Shown piece after piece: positions 17,915 to 28,010 of a stretch of DNA of 36,129 nt. A model generated the notes under the pieces. The model was not told where the DNA came from, searched no databases, and saw nothing but the letters and a program-made list of their open reading frames with translations. This stretch comes from an uncultured Schlesneria sp. (lineage in GTDB: Bacteria; Planctomycetota; Planctomycetia; Planctomycetales; Planctomycetaceae). The DNA lies in contig CAIOKO010000196.1 of NCBI GenBank assembly GCA_903858935.1, forward strand, positions 1 through 36,129, read 5' to 3'. A program made the translations under genes and the position numbers. Within the stretch, counting starts at the first letter, position 1. Every line of letters begins with the position of its first letter.

Positions 17915-19180
17915 ATGGCTGCAAAGCCGCTTCGTTTATTGCATGCCGCAAACTTGCAGTTGGATTGCCCGCTGCGTGGTATTGGATCTATCCGCGATGA
18001 CATTCGCGAGATCGTCGATTCGGCAACGTTGACCGCATTTGAACGAATCGTAACGACGTCGCTTGAAAAGGATGTCGATGCGCTCGTGATCACTGGTAAT
18101 ACGTTTGATGCCAGCTATCCCAGTCTGGCTGCGGAAGTTGCCCTGCGTGATGCTTTCAGCCGCCTTGCCGAACGACAAATTCCAGTCTTTGTTGTTCCAG
18201 GTCTCATTGATCCTGGATCAGCATGGCAGGAAATGCCTCCCCTTCCCAAAAACGTCACTGTTTTTCTTGATCCCGGCGAAACACCGATCGACCTGACGGA
18301 TCACGGGCACTTGTTAGCCACGATTCTGCCGGTCACCGCCGAGACATCGATCGAACCCGAGGAACTCGCCAACATTCAAGGGGGGAGAACTTCGGCTAGA
18401 GGTGATCGACCATTTATGGTCGGGTTGCTGCTGACCGATCGCGTCGTCGAAAAGCACGAACGACCGAGATTGTCTGCTGCTCGGTTCGCCGCGTTAGACT
18501 GGCTCTTATGTCCGTCAGGTGCCGACACCGACTCGCTGCCATTGACTGATGGTCATATTTTTACACAAACCTCACCGCAAGGAATGGGTCGGTCACAGAC
18601 GGGCGTTCATGGCGTGACACTTCTGGAAGTCGACCCAAATCGCAAGACGAAGAAAACAGTGATCAACCTGGCACCGGTTCGGTGGGAAAAGATCACCCAG
18701 AATATTGACAACGTCAGCAGCCAGGATGCATTAGTCGAGCGAATGGTTGCTCAGCTGGAGCGTTTGCCCCAGCTCAAAGGCGAGGTACTGCGAGTTATTG
18801 AATGGCAATTGAGCCGGACATCCAGTGACGCTCTCGGCTGGGCAACGGAAGCTGCCGCAAATGAGTTGTCAGTGGCTTTAACCGAACTCAGCGATCAACC
18901 TGATGGCCTTCGCTATGTGCACCTGATCCATCCGGTCGAACTGGATCTGTCGCTGATCGAACCGGCTCATCGTGAGGTCTTGACCGAATACCTGCTGGCG
19001 CTCGAGAGGCGAAGCTCAGTCGATCAACGTGCTTTTTCCAAATGGCTGTCGGATGCTCATGTCGAGGAAACGCTGAAGGGAGGTCACTGGGAACAGTGGA
19101 CACAGTCAATTCAGCCCGAGCAGGTTACGGAGCGGGCCAAACAATTGGGATGGAACTGGTTTTCAACGATCGGAAAGTAA
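17915..19180 (+). CDS. YhaO/SbcD-like metallophosphoesterase homologue with lost metal site
   Basis: This 421-residue protein is co-oriented with the YhaN-like ATPase and is recognisable as a YhaO-type DNA-repair exonuclease by its frame: RLLHAANLQLDCPL, ALVITGNTFDAS, VFVVPGLIDP and TSPQGMG. The metal ligands are replaced. DxH is N13-x-Q15, GDxxD is G61-N62-T-F-D65, GNHD is G96-L97-I98-D99, the LLH of the next strand is LLLT (about 171-174), and the GHxH loop reads LLCPSGAD (about 197-204). In family members these residues bind the two Mn2+/Fe2+ ions, so nuclease activity is very unlikely. The C-terminal part (about 240-421) corresponds to the capping and ATPase-contact region and is full length. 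The ATG has GGAAGGGA seven bases upstream. A structural or DNA-end-sensing subunit is inferred. Confidence 0.75.
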   Translation: MAAKPLRLLHAANLQLDCPLRGIGSIRDDIREIVDSATLTAFERIVTTSLEKDVDALVITGNTFDASYPSLAAEVALRDAFSRLAERQIPVFVVPGLIDPGSAWQEMPPLPKNVTVFLDPGETPIDLTDHGHLLATILPVTAETSIEPEELANIQGGRTSARGDRPFMVGLLLTDRVVEKHERPRLSAARFAALDWLLCPSGADTDSLPLTDGHIFTQTSPQGMGRSQTGVHGVTLLEVDPNRKTKKTVINLAPVRWEKITQNIDNVSSQDALVERMVAQLERLPQLKGEVLRVIEWQLSRTSSDALGWATEAAANELSVALTELSDQPDGLRYVHLIHPVELDLSLIEPAHREVLTEYLLALERRSSVDQRAFSKWLSDAHVEETLKGGHWEQWTQSIQPEQVTERAKQLGWNWFSTIGK

Positions 19181-19234
19181 GAGATGAACAGGCCTGTCGA
19201 GGTGGTTGATTCAAGTCACCCTTCGAAATAGTCA

Positions 19235-19272
19235 GTTGACTGCCGTCAACGTAAAGATGGTCCTTTTATACT
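19235..19272 (+). promoter_or_regulatory. possible promoter or hairpin before the YhaN-like gene
   Basis: The 120-base gap holds a perfect small hairpin GTTGAC-TGCC-GTCAAC (19235-19250) and a good -10-like TATACT (19267-19272), 29 bases before the ATG. The nearest TTGACT is 25 bases from it, too far for a normal -35. The ATPase could therefore have an extra weak promoter, or the hairpin may only affect mRNA processing between the two genes. Confidence 0.25.
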
Positions 19273-19300
19273 GCCTCATTCATCGCCGCGAGAGAACAAG

Positions 19301-22300
19301 ATGCGGATCACAGGGATTGAAATCGAACGATTCGGAGTCTGGCAAAACTATCAGCAACCGCTGAATCGTGAAGGATTGACCGTTTTCTACGGCCCGAACG
19401 AAGCCGGGAAGACGACACTTCTGCGATTTATTCGCGGCGTGCTGTACGGTTACCCGCCCGACGACCAACTGATCGGGAACAAGAAAAAGACCCGACGCGA
19501 GTCGCAATCGGGTTTGCTGCGAGTCGAACATGAGTCACAGGAATATGAGATTCGCCGCACCGGCTTCGGGGAAAATTCCGGAATTCTCTCGGTCAAAGGG
19601 ATACCTGCGGGTGAACCGACCATCACGTTCATGGAAGAACTGCTGGCATCAACTGACGAAAAATTGTTCGAGTCAGTATTTGCCGTTGGGCTTCCCGAGC
19701 TTCAGCAATTCGCGACTCTCACTGCAGATCAAGTCGGTGACCACCTGTACGGGATGACGCTGGGTCCCCAGGGTCGTTTGCTGATGGAATTGCCACACCG
19801 TGCGAATCACGAACTGCATCGGCTGCTCTCCAATAATGGTGAATCGTTAATACCACAATTGATGAAGCGGCATGAAGAGTTGCAGCGGCAGTCAGGACAG
19901 TCGTTTCGTCAACGCGACCGATATCGCGAATTGCTGCGAAAGAAATCGGATCTCGACGATCGAATCATCAAACAACGAAATCGACAGGCTGAATTACAAA
20001 CAAAACTTCGCGGCTTCAGTCACCTCGAAAAAATCCATCCCCCATGGTCCAGGTGCCGGGAGTATCGCCACGAACTTAACACTCTGCCCGATTTCAGCGC
20101 GTTCCCAGCCGACGGCGTCAGTCAGCTCCAACGACTGGAAACGGACATGAGCGCGGCAGTCCAAAAGCGTGAATCGCTATTGGCTGAAGTATCTCAAATT
20201 AACCAGAAGCTGGCGGCGATCCGGATCGACCCCGAAATTCGTCGTTTCTCGGGTGCCGTGCAGATTCTGGTTGAGCAGCGAGCCGTGATCAAAGAGATCG
20301 AGCCACTTGTTCACGACTTAAAGGCCGAAGCCGGGGAACAAGAGCGAACGGTCTACGAGCATCTTGCATCGCTGGGGCCGCATTGGACGATTGAGCGTCT
20401 GGATTCTGTTCAAGACTCTCCCAAAGCACATGCCGACTTCGTGCAAGCCGCTCGTGAATATCAGGCGATCGACTCGAAAACACGGCGAATGCAACGTCGT
20501 TACCGACGAGCGAATGCGCGGATCCGAGATAAAGAACTTGCTGTCCGCACCGAACTCCAGGATTTTGGGATCCCGGTTGAAGCGTTGAACGAATCAATCA
20601 ATGTTGCGCAAAAGCGACTGGATCAGTTGATTGATCTTGGACGCTGGCATTCCAAAGCGACACAGCTTGAAAATCAAACGATTGGAATCGACGAACAACT
20701 TGAGCAACTTCACGATCGACACGGAATTCCGAATTGGATCTACGGAATTCTCGCCTGGTTCACCATCGCAGGTTTCGCATTATTCGTGACTGGTGCGTAC
20801 TCTGCCGTTTATACAGGATGGCTGGTGGGCCTGATCTTTATCGCTCTTTCGGTCTTCGCAGGCGGGACCGCCTGGGCGTTTCGAAATCATTTTGAACAAA
20901 ACCTTCAGGAACAGGTCAGCCAGTTACGCCAGCAGCGGCGGGAATGTGAAACCAATCGCTGGACCATTCTTAAGCACATCCAGTCGTTTATTGATGAGAG
21001 CGGACTGCGCCAATGGTGGGGCGATCAAGTCACGCCGCAAGACCTGGCCAGTGGTGAGCTACTCGCCCAGGCTTCGCAACGAGCTGCAGACCTCGATCGA
21101 TCTCAGCGAGAATTTCAACGAGTCTTACAAGTACGCCGCCGGTTGAGTGCGATTCGAGGCGACCTACAGCTTCAACAACGTGAGCTGGGTAATTCGCGCA
21201 AAAACTGGTGCCAGACATTATCAAGCCTCGGGTTTGATGAAACCGTACACGTCGACTCGGCGTTCGAACATTGGAAGCATGTGATTGCCGCCCGCGATGT
21301 TCGGCGAAAGTATTTAGAAACTGTGGAAAAATCACATGAGATCCGCCGGACTTTCGATCGATTCCGAAAACAGGTCGAAACGGTTGGGCATCGTATGCAA
21401 CGGCCTGAATTGAATTACTCAAATCCTTCAGAGGTTGTTGATCTGTGGGAAGGTGAACTTCGCACTGCCCGTCAGCTTTCTCACGAACGAAAGCAATTAC
21501 AAAAACTTCAAATTCGGCTTCGACGAGAAACCGTTGAGTATCAGCGTAAAATCGACGCGCTGAGTAAAAGCCACAATTCCCTGCTGGCCCTGGCCGGTGT
21601 TACTCACCGTTCACAACTTAACCATCGCCTGGAATTGATGGAACGACGAAAGCAAGTCGAATCACTGCTGGAACAAACATCGCGAGAACTTGAGCATCTG
21701 GTCAAGTCACAACCTGATATGGCGTTTGTTGATGATGATCTGATGCAATATAACCCCAAAGACGCATTGGGGCTGATTAAACAGTTCAACCACGAACACA
21801 CCGAACTCGAACATCGTATCGAGCAGACATTTGAGCAACTTGGAACGGTCAAGCAGGAGCTGAAACAACTCGAACACGATCGGCGCGGCACTCGTATCCA
21901 TCGCGAATTGTCACAAGTGGACAACGATTTGAAGCAAGCATGGCTCACCTGGTTTTCGTCGTCGCTGGCTGAGGAAGCCATTCATGAAGTCGCCGGACAG
22001 TTCGAACAGGCTAATCAGCCTGAAATGCTTGCCGCAGCAATCCCGTTCTTACACAAACTGACTCTCGGAAAGTACAATCACCTTTGGACTCCCTTGGGGC
22101 GGAAACAGCTGTTTGTCGACGATGACAAGCACGAATCACTACCGGCTGAACGCTTAAGCGGCGGAACTCGTGAACAGCTCTTTCTATCAATCCGGCTGGC
22201 GATGGTTAAGGCATTCTCGAAGAAGGGGATCGATCTTCCCATGGTTCTCGATGATGTGACCGTGAACTTTGATCAGGAGCGTTCCGACGCTGCCGTGGAA

Positions 22301-22456
22301 ACATTGCTTGATTTCACCCGCGACGGCCAGCAATTGCTGGTGTTCACCAGCCATCTTCACTACGCACAATTGTTTGAAAAGCGAGGGATTAAGCCGATTT
22401 ATCTTCCGTCTCGCAACCCGTCAGCGAGTTCTGTTGAAGAACGTCGGGCAGGGTGA
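19301..22456 (+). CDS. YhaN/SbcC-like SMC-type ATPase with membrane hairpin
   Basis: This 1051-residue ATPase is of the AAA_27/YhaN type, related to SbcC and Rad50. Walker A is GPNEAGKT (31-38). The signature LSGGTREQLF (from 952) and Walker B PMVLDDVTVNFD with Asp984-Asp985 lie at the far end. The two halves are separated by long Gln/Arg/Glu-rich coiled coils (about 190-470 and 530-910). Where Rad50 has a CxxC zinc hook, this protein has two hydrophobic helices (about 480-500 and 507-527), so the coils probably fold back at the membrane. TSHLHYAQLF near the end carries the switch-type histidine. The ATPase site is intact even though its partner upstream has lost its nuclease residues. A role in DNA-end tethering or recombination at the membrane is inferred. 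The Shine-Dalgarno sequence is weak (GAGAGA). Confidence 0.85.
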   Translation: MRITGIEIERFGVWQNYQQPLNREGLTVFYGPNEAGKTTLLRFIRGVLYGYPPDDQLIGNKKKTRRESQSGLLRVEHESQEYEIRRTGFGENSGILSVKGIPAGEPTITFMEELLASTDEKLFESVFAVGLPELQQFATLTADQVGDHLYGMTLGPQGRLLMELPHRANHELHRLLSNNGESLIPQLMKRHEELQRQSGQSFRQRDRYRELLRKKSDLDDRIIKQRNRQAELQTKLRGFSHLEKIHPPWSRCREYRHELNTLPDFSAFPADGVSQLQRLETDMSAAVQKRESLLAEVSQINQKLAAIRIDPEIRRFSGAVQILVEQRAVIKEIEPLVHDLKAEAGEQERTVYEHLASLGPHWTIERLDSVQDSPKAHADFVQAAREYQAIDSKTRRMQRRYRRANARIRDKELAVRTELQDFGIPVEALNESINVAQKRLDQLIDLGRWHSKATQLENQTIGIDEQLEQLHDRHGIPNWIYGILAWFTIAGFALFVTGAYSAVYTGWLVGLIFIALSVFAGGTAWAFRNHFEQNLQEQVSQLRQQRRECETNRWTILKHIQSFIDESGLRQWWGDQVTPQDLASGELLAQASQRAADLDRSQREFQRVLQVRRRLSAIRGDLQLQQRELGNSRKNWCQTLSSLGFDETVHVDSAFEHWKHVIAARDVRRKYLETVEKSHEIRRTFDRFRKQVETVGHRMQRPELNYSNPSEVVDLWEGELRTARQLSHERKQLQKLQIRLRRETVEYQRKIDALSKSHNSLLALAGVTHRSQLNHRLELMERRKQVESLLEQTSRELEHLVKSQPDMAFVDDDLMQYNPKDALGLIKQFNHEHTELEHRIEQTFEQLGTVKQELKQLEHDRRGTRIHRELSQVDNDLKQAWLTWFSSSLAEEAIHEVAGQFEQANQPEMLAAAIPFLHKLTLGKYNHLWTPLGRKQLFVDDDKHESLPAERLSGGTREQLFLSIRLAMVKAFSKKGIDLPMVLDDVTVNFDQERSDAAVETLLDFTRDGQQLLVFTSHLHYAQLFEKRGIKPIYLPSRNPSASSVEERRAG

Positions 22457-22548
22457 GAGAAGGTATAAGCCCGGCCTGATGAAAAGGCCAAGCCGGCCCA
22501 GGAGTAATCCTTTTGTGCCGTTTATCGCAAAAGCGGCCTGAACGCGGG

Positions 22549-22649
22549 GTGGCACGGTTTTGAAGTCTTCGACAAAGCCGTGTCTTCATGGTTCGATATC
22601 GTGTCCGACGAGCACAGCTTTACCCAAAGACGGCTAAACCGTGCCACCT
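22549..22649. repeat. nested palindromic element, copy 1
   Basis: The ends GGTGGCACGGTTT (22549-22561) and AAACCGTGCCACC (22637-22649) are perfect 13-bp inverted repeats. Inside lie AAAGCCGT and ACAGCTTT, which pair with one mismatch. The core from CTTCGACAAAGCC to about TTTACC is homologous to the element at 29924-30037. It sits downstream of the YhaN-like gene and may be a small mobile or REP-type element, or a structured 3' end. Confidence 0.7.
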
Positions 22650-22685
22650 GGCTTTTTCGCGGTCTCATCGCACACTGTGAAAACG

Positions 22686-22713
22686 AAAAGAGACGGGATA
22701 ACCCGCCTCTTTT
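22686..22713. terminator. bidirectional rho-independent terminator
   Basis: AAAAGAGACGGG and CCCGCCTCTTTT form a 12-position stem with one A-C mismatch and an ATAA loop, followed by TATT on the plus strand. Read on the minus strand the stem is followed by CGTTTTC. It lies between the converging YhaN-like gene (+) and the small basic protein gene (-) and can serve both. Confidence 0.75.
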
Positions 22714-22773
22714 TATTATCCATACACGACGACTCGATTGGATCGGGCACGTCATGATCCGGCTGACACCAGA

Positions 22774-22872
22774 TTAAACACCCAACTTCTTGCGACGAGC
22801 CTTACGAGCCTTTGAGCTAGCTGGACGCTTGCCGTGGTTTGCTTTGTTGACCTTGCGGTTGGTTTTTGCCAT
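22774..22872 (-). CDS. 32-residue basic protein, bL37-like ribosomal candidate
   Basis: The frame encodes MAKTNRKVNKANHGKRP followed by ASSKARKARRKKLGV, 32 residues with about 13 Lys or Arg. GGAG seven bases before the ATG and a terminator just after the stop mark a real single-gene unit. The ANHGKRP core resembles the actinobacterial ribosomal protein bL37 as I remember it. The present protein differs in having a basic C-terminal extension after that core. Composition and size fit an rRNA-binding ribosomal protein. A nucleoid peptide is the alternative. On the minus strand a consensus TTGACA lies at 22922-22917, without a clear -10. Confidence 0.65.
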   Translation of the reverse strand: MAKTNRKVNKANHGKRPASSKARKARRKKLGV

Positions 22873-23307
22873 GTTTGTTCTCCGAAATTTCCATGCGGCG
22901 ACACGGCCACATTCATTGTCAATTTAAAGCCATTCCTGAACCGACGCGAGATCGGCCCAATAGGATAGCAGACACACATCCGATTGAAAAGTGTCAAAGA
23001 GTGATAATCGATTACGGAATTTCGGCCGTGGGAAGCAGCTGCAACTTGTAACTGAATTCACGGACTGTTGTTGTGACACGGCTGATCGCTGGATGGTGTG
23101 CGACGGAAGTGTGGCTGGGGTCGTGTACTGGGGTCTGGTGTTCAAATTTAAAAATTGGCCGTCACGGTCAAATTATCCGTGAAAACGGACTGATTGGCCA
23201 GTTTTGAAATTGGAATGCCCGACCCTCTCTTCAAGGCCGAATAACCCGCGAACGACTAAGCCTATTCTGAACCCATCATCCGACGCGCACAAACCGGCTG
23301 AACAGGA
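22873..23307. other. gene-free region between the small basic protein gene and rpoN
   Basis: About 435 bases between the start of the small basic protein gene and the stop of rpoN, both on the minus strand. It should hold the small gene's promoter and the rpoN 3' end. CACGG/CCGTG (about 23164-23182) forms a short stem, and a loosely inverted pair of TTGGCC words surrounds it. No terminator with a U-tract and no gene was seen. Confidence 0.4.
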
Positions 23308-24792
<1,485 letters not shown>

Positions 24793-24971
24793 TTTAGGAT
24801 CTCAATTCAATCGCATGGCAAATTTCACGAACGAGTCGTGGGCTTTGTTTTAGCGATGAGAACGCATCACTCTTAGTTAACTTCGACTTGCCAATTTTCG
24901 TTTTCGAATCACGACTGACAGATAACTCTCTTCTGCTGCATAAGAATCTTTCCTCAATTAAAAACGCGAAT

Positions 24972-25595
24972 TCAAAACGATTGTCGTCCTCGGATCGCAT
25001 CCGCCAGCATTTCCCGATTGGCAAACTCCAGCACGCTTCCCGAGGCGATCCCGCGAGCTAATCGGGTAATCTTGACCGGATCGTTCGCCAGCAGATTCGA
25101 GATGAACAGTGCCGTTCCGTCTCCTTCGAGCGTTGGGTTTGTCGCCATCAGGATTTCTGTCACGCCACCGTGGCGAACTCGTTTGACGAGAGCGCCGATA
25201 TTTAAATCTTCGGGCCCAACACCGTTGAGTGGTGCCAGCCGACCCCCGAGAACGTGATAAACCCCGTTAAAGATCGAAGCGGCTTCAAGTGCCAGCAGGT
25301 CTCGCGGTTGCTCGACGACGCAGACGGAGTGCTTGTCGCGACGTGGATCGCTGCAAATACTGCAGGTCTCACCTTCGGTCAGGTTGAAGCAGGTGGAGCA
25401 GGGGCGGACGACCGTTTTAACCCGACGAATGGCCTCCGCCAGCAAATTGGCTTCGTCTTCGGAGCAGTCGAGCAAATGATTTGCGAGTCGCTCGGCAGAC
25501 TTGCGTCCGATGCCAGGCAACTTCGCCAGACGCTCGATCAGGTTCCCCACGGCGGCTCCGTATGGATGTCGTGGTGGCTCCTCAATCCTTGCCAT
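24972..25595 (-). CDS. recR: recombination mediator protein RecR
   Basis: This 207-residue RecR acts with RecO (and RecF) to load RecA on SSB-coated single-stranded DNA. The helix-hairpin-helix [20 protein letters not shown] (23-42) is followed by a zinc site with Cys66, Cys69, Cys78 and Cys81. The Toprim domain shows CVVEQPRDL (Glu95) and [11 protein letters not shown] (152-162). The length is normal. The ATG at 25595 has GAGGGAG upstream. It is the third gene of the conserved dnaX-ybaB-recR order, with a gap of 35 bases after ybaB. Confidence 0.96.
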   Translation of the reverse strand: MARIEEPPRHPYGAAVGNLIERLAKLPGIGRKSAERLANHLLDCSEDEANLLAEAIRRVKTVVRPCSTCFNLTEGETCSICSDPRRDKHSVCVVEQPRDLLALEAASIFNGVYHVLGGRLAPLNGVGPEDLNIGALVKRVRHGGVTEILMATNPTLEGDGTALFISNLLANDPVKITRLARGIASGSVLEFANREMLADAIRGRQSF

Positions 25596-25630
25596 TAATC
25601 GTTACTCCCTCAATTGAAGGTGGCGTCCTA

Positions 25631-25984
25631 CTACTTACCTAAGCCCATTCCCGCCAAAACATCGCTCATTCCCGGCAGATTCAATCCACCGGTGATGGCG
25701 CTCATCTCCTGAGCCTGCTTCTCAATCAGTTTTTCAAGAGCCTGATTTGTCGCCGCCACAATCAGATCTTCGAGCATTTCCTTGTCGCCCGACTGAAACA
25801 ATCCGGGGTCAATTTTGCAGGCCAGAATTCTCATCGTTCCAGCCACTGTGACTCGGACCATCCCCGCACCCGCTTCACCATCGCACTGTAGATTGGCGAG
25901 TCGTTCTTTCGACTCAGCCATCTTTCCTTGTATCCCTTGAGCCTGCTTCATCAGCGAGGCGAATTGACCGAGTTCTTTAAACAT
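25631..25984 (-). CDS. YbaB/EbfC nucleoid-associated protein
   Basis: This 117-residue small DNA-binding protein of the YbaB/EbfC family forms tweezer-like dimers on DNA. The N-terminal helix (LMKQAQGIQGKMAESKERL) and the central strands (VRVTVAGTMRILACKIDP) are typical, as is the Gly-Met-rich tail GGLNLPGMSDVLAGMGL. The start lies six bases after the dnaX stop, with GGAG upstream. The position between dnaX and recR is conserved across many bacteria and fixes the identity. Confidence 0.93.
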   Translation of the reverse strand: MFKELGQFASLMKQAQGIQGKMAESKERLANLQCDGEAGAGMVRVTVAGTMRILACKIDPGLFQSGDKEMLEDLIVAATNQALEKLIEKQAQEMSAITGGLNLPGMSDVLAGMGLGK

Positions 25985-25990
25985 TGTCCA

Positions 25991-27796
25991 TCACTCCGAT
26001 TGCGTTTCCGTCGAGTCGCTCTCGACGGCCTCAACCACCAGGTCCTTGACCTTCCAACTTTTGACTCCGAAGACCCCCGTTACTTGCTGAAGATAAGCAT
26101 CTTCAGGCTCGTCGACGATTTGAGTCCGATTCACCGGAGCCGCAACCGCTGATGGCTTGGGGACCTGCCCAACCGCTTCTGCCGACCGAAATCGGACTCG
26201 AATTGGCTGCCCCACGACTTCCGCGAGAATTGACTCCAGCCGAACGACAGTGTCTGGTCGTTCCAATGTCTTCCTCTCCACATCATAGTTGATTGGGATG
26301 GAAAACTCCAATACGTTTGGCCCAATAATTGCTAATGAGCTGGCTCGCCTGACGGATGTACCGGCAATATCGTTCAATCTGTCTGCGATGATCGACTGTA
26401 AGTCTTTTTCGCAGCCGGGTTTCCATTCGAACTTCGGTTTCTGTTCCAAATTGGAATCGTTGACATTTGGAACAGGTCCTGGCGCTGCTTTGGGGACGAG
26501 CGGTGCCACTACGTCATTTTTTTTTTCTGCCTGTCCCGTCGGGGTCGACCTGGAACTAAGCGTCTGCGGCGCAGGCAACGTCGGCGGCGGCGAGGAACCA
26601 GCCCCTTGGTTTGCATTGATGTTTCGAGGAACTGCCGTAGCGACTTGTGAGACAACGACCCCGCCCTTCAACTGAGCGATCAGGTCGTCGAGCCGGTCAA
26701 GGTCTTCCAGTAATGAAATTCGGACCAAAGCCAGTTCTGCCAGGGCTCGACCGTAAGAGACGCGTTGCATTCTTGCTTTGGATTCGGCCAGAATCTGCAT
26801 CCCTGTTGCAATCGTCTGCAACCCCCAACGCTGGGATTGTTGCTGCAGAATTTCGCGACATTCATTCCCCACGGACAAAAGGGGGACGTCTCCTGCTCCA
26901 CACGCGGCGACTAACAAGTCTCGGAAATACGCGACAAGCTGATCGGTAAATGCTTCGAGCTGGACTCCTTCCCGCAGCGCGTCATCAAGTCGAACCAGAG
27001 CCTCGTCGCGACGTCGATCAATCAGGGCGTCGATCAGGCCCGTCAATCGATCGTCAGGAGCCGTTCCCAACAATCGATGGACATCAGCGCTTGTGATGTG
27101 CTCAGAACCAAAAGCCAGCAGTTGGTCGAACAGCGATTGGCTGTCTCGCATGGAACCTGCAGCTCGTCTGGCGACTAGATCCAATGCCGCCTCATCGACC
27201 CGAAAGCCTTCTGCCTCAGCGAGTTGGCGCAATCGAATCGTAATGTTGTCAGTTGAAATTGTTCCAAAATCAAACCTCTGGCAGCGAGACAGAATGGTGT
27301 CTGGGACTTTATTCGCCTCGGTCGTACAAAAGACAAATTTGACCATCGGTGGTGGCTCTTCCAGCGTCTTCAGTAACGCATTGAAGGCCTCTTTCGTCAG
27401 CATATGAACTTCGTCGATGATGTAAACTTTGTACTTCGAGCGCATTGACTTGATGTTCACATTCGCTCGCAATGACCGGATATCGTCGATGCCGCGATTC
27501 GAAGCCCCGTCGATTTCCGAAACGTCGACATCCTGCCCCACCGAAATTCCACGGCATTGTTCGCATTCATTGCAGGGGACCCCATCTTTGACAAAAGGGC
27601 AATTCAACGCCTTTGCAAAAATCCGAGCCATCGAAGTCTTGCCAACCCCTCGTGCCCCGGTAAACAGGTACGCATGGGCGACCCTTCCTTCGTGAATCGC
27701 GTTCCGAAGAGTTTGGGCAACACGTTCCTGGCCAACAACTTCAGAAAACGTCTGCGGACGAAAACGTCTGGCAAGTACGGTGTATTGAGGTTCCAT
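25991..27796 (-). CDS. dnaX: DNA polymerase III subunit tau/gamma
   Basis: This clamp-loader ATPase has Walker A GARGVGKTS, a four-cysteine zinc module (LNCPFVKDGVPCNECEQC), Walker B VYIIDEVHML and the arginine-finger motif SRC in ILSRCQRFDF. The clamp-loader domains extend to about residue 375, followed by a Pro/Ser/Gln-rich linker (about 395-450) and a C-terminal domain comparable to the tau polymerase- and helicase-binding part. The ATG at 27796 is preferred because GAGAG lies nine bases upstream. An ATG at 27805 (three residues longer) abuts that sequence directly. With the longer start the protein has 604 residues. A ten-A run at codons 427-430 (longer-start numbering) could yield a gamma-like product. 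It is the first gene of dnaX-ybaB-recR. Confidence 0.95.
   Translation of the reverse strand: MEPQYTVLARRFRPQTFSEVVGQERVAQTLRNAIHEGRVAHAYLFTGARGVGKTSMARIFAKALNCPFVKDGVPCNECEQCRGISVGQDVDVSEIDGASNRGIDDIRSLRANVNIKSMRSKYKVYIIDEVHMLTKEAFNALLKTLEEPPPMVKFVFCTTEANKVPDTILSRCQRFDFGTISTDNITIRLRQLAEAEGFRVDEAALDLVARRAAGSMRDSQSLFDQLLAFGSEHITSADVHRLLGTAPDDRLTGLIDALIDRRRDEALVRLDDALREGVQLEAFTDQLVAYFRDLLVAACGAGDVPLLSVGNECREILQQQSQRWGLQTIATGMQILAESKARMQRVSYGRALAELALVRISLLEDLDRLDDLIAQLKGGVVVSQVATAVPRNINANQGAGSSPPPTLPAPQTLSSRSTPTGQAEKKNDVVAPLVPKAAPGPVPNVNDSNLEQKPKFEWKPGCEKDLQSIIADRLNDIAGTSVRRASSLAIIGPNVLEFSIPINYDVERKTLERPDTVVRLESILAEVVGQPIRVRFRSAEAVGQVPKPSAVAAPVNRTQIVDEPEDAYLQQVTGVFGVKSWKVKDLVVEAVESDSTETQSE
26517..26526 (-). 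promoter_or_regulatory. A10 slippery run inside dnaX
   Basis: The sense strand reads GCA GAA AAA AAA AAT GAC GTA GTG. One extra A, or a -1 ribosomal slip, gives AAA TGA. One A fewer, or a +1 slip, gives ATG ACG TAG. Both alternatives stop within three codons, leaving a product of about 430 residues that keeps the clamp-loader domains. T. thermophilus dnaX uses an A9 run and E. coli an A-rich heptamer for the same purpose. GGGACAGG just upstream might act as an internal Shine-Dalgarno-like stimulator. Confidence 0.6.
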
Positions 27797-28010
27797 TATC
27801 GGCATCTCTCTGGACGGTGGGCGAGATCGGGCGAGACGGAATCATACTCGACTGAGCCTTCGCTTAGAACTTGCCCAAGTACATCCCGCTTTGTCATCGA
27901 AATTCAATACCTGGATTTTATGAATTCCTCGATCGCATTGCTTGTCCGTAGACAAAATGAACTCGGCGTTTAAAGGGTCGACGTCAGTTTCGCAAAGCAA
28001 AGAAAGAGGA

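Noticed and set aside
17915-19180. Sequencing error or pseudogene as an explanation of the missing metal ligands
   Set aside because: The frame is open over full length, the ribosome binding site is strong, and the changes are separate substitutions in distant motifs rather than a shift of frame.
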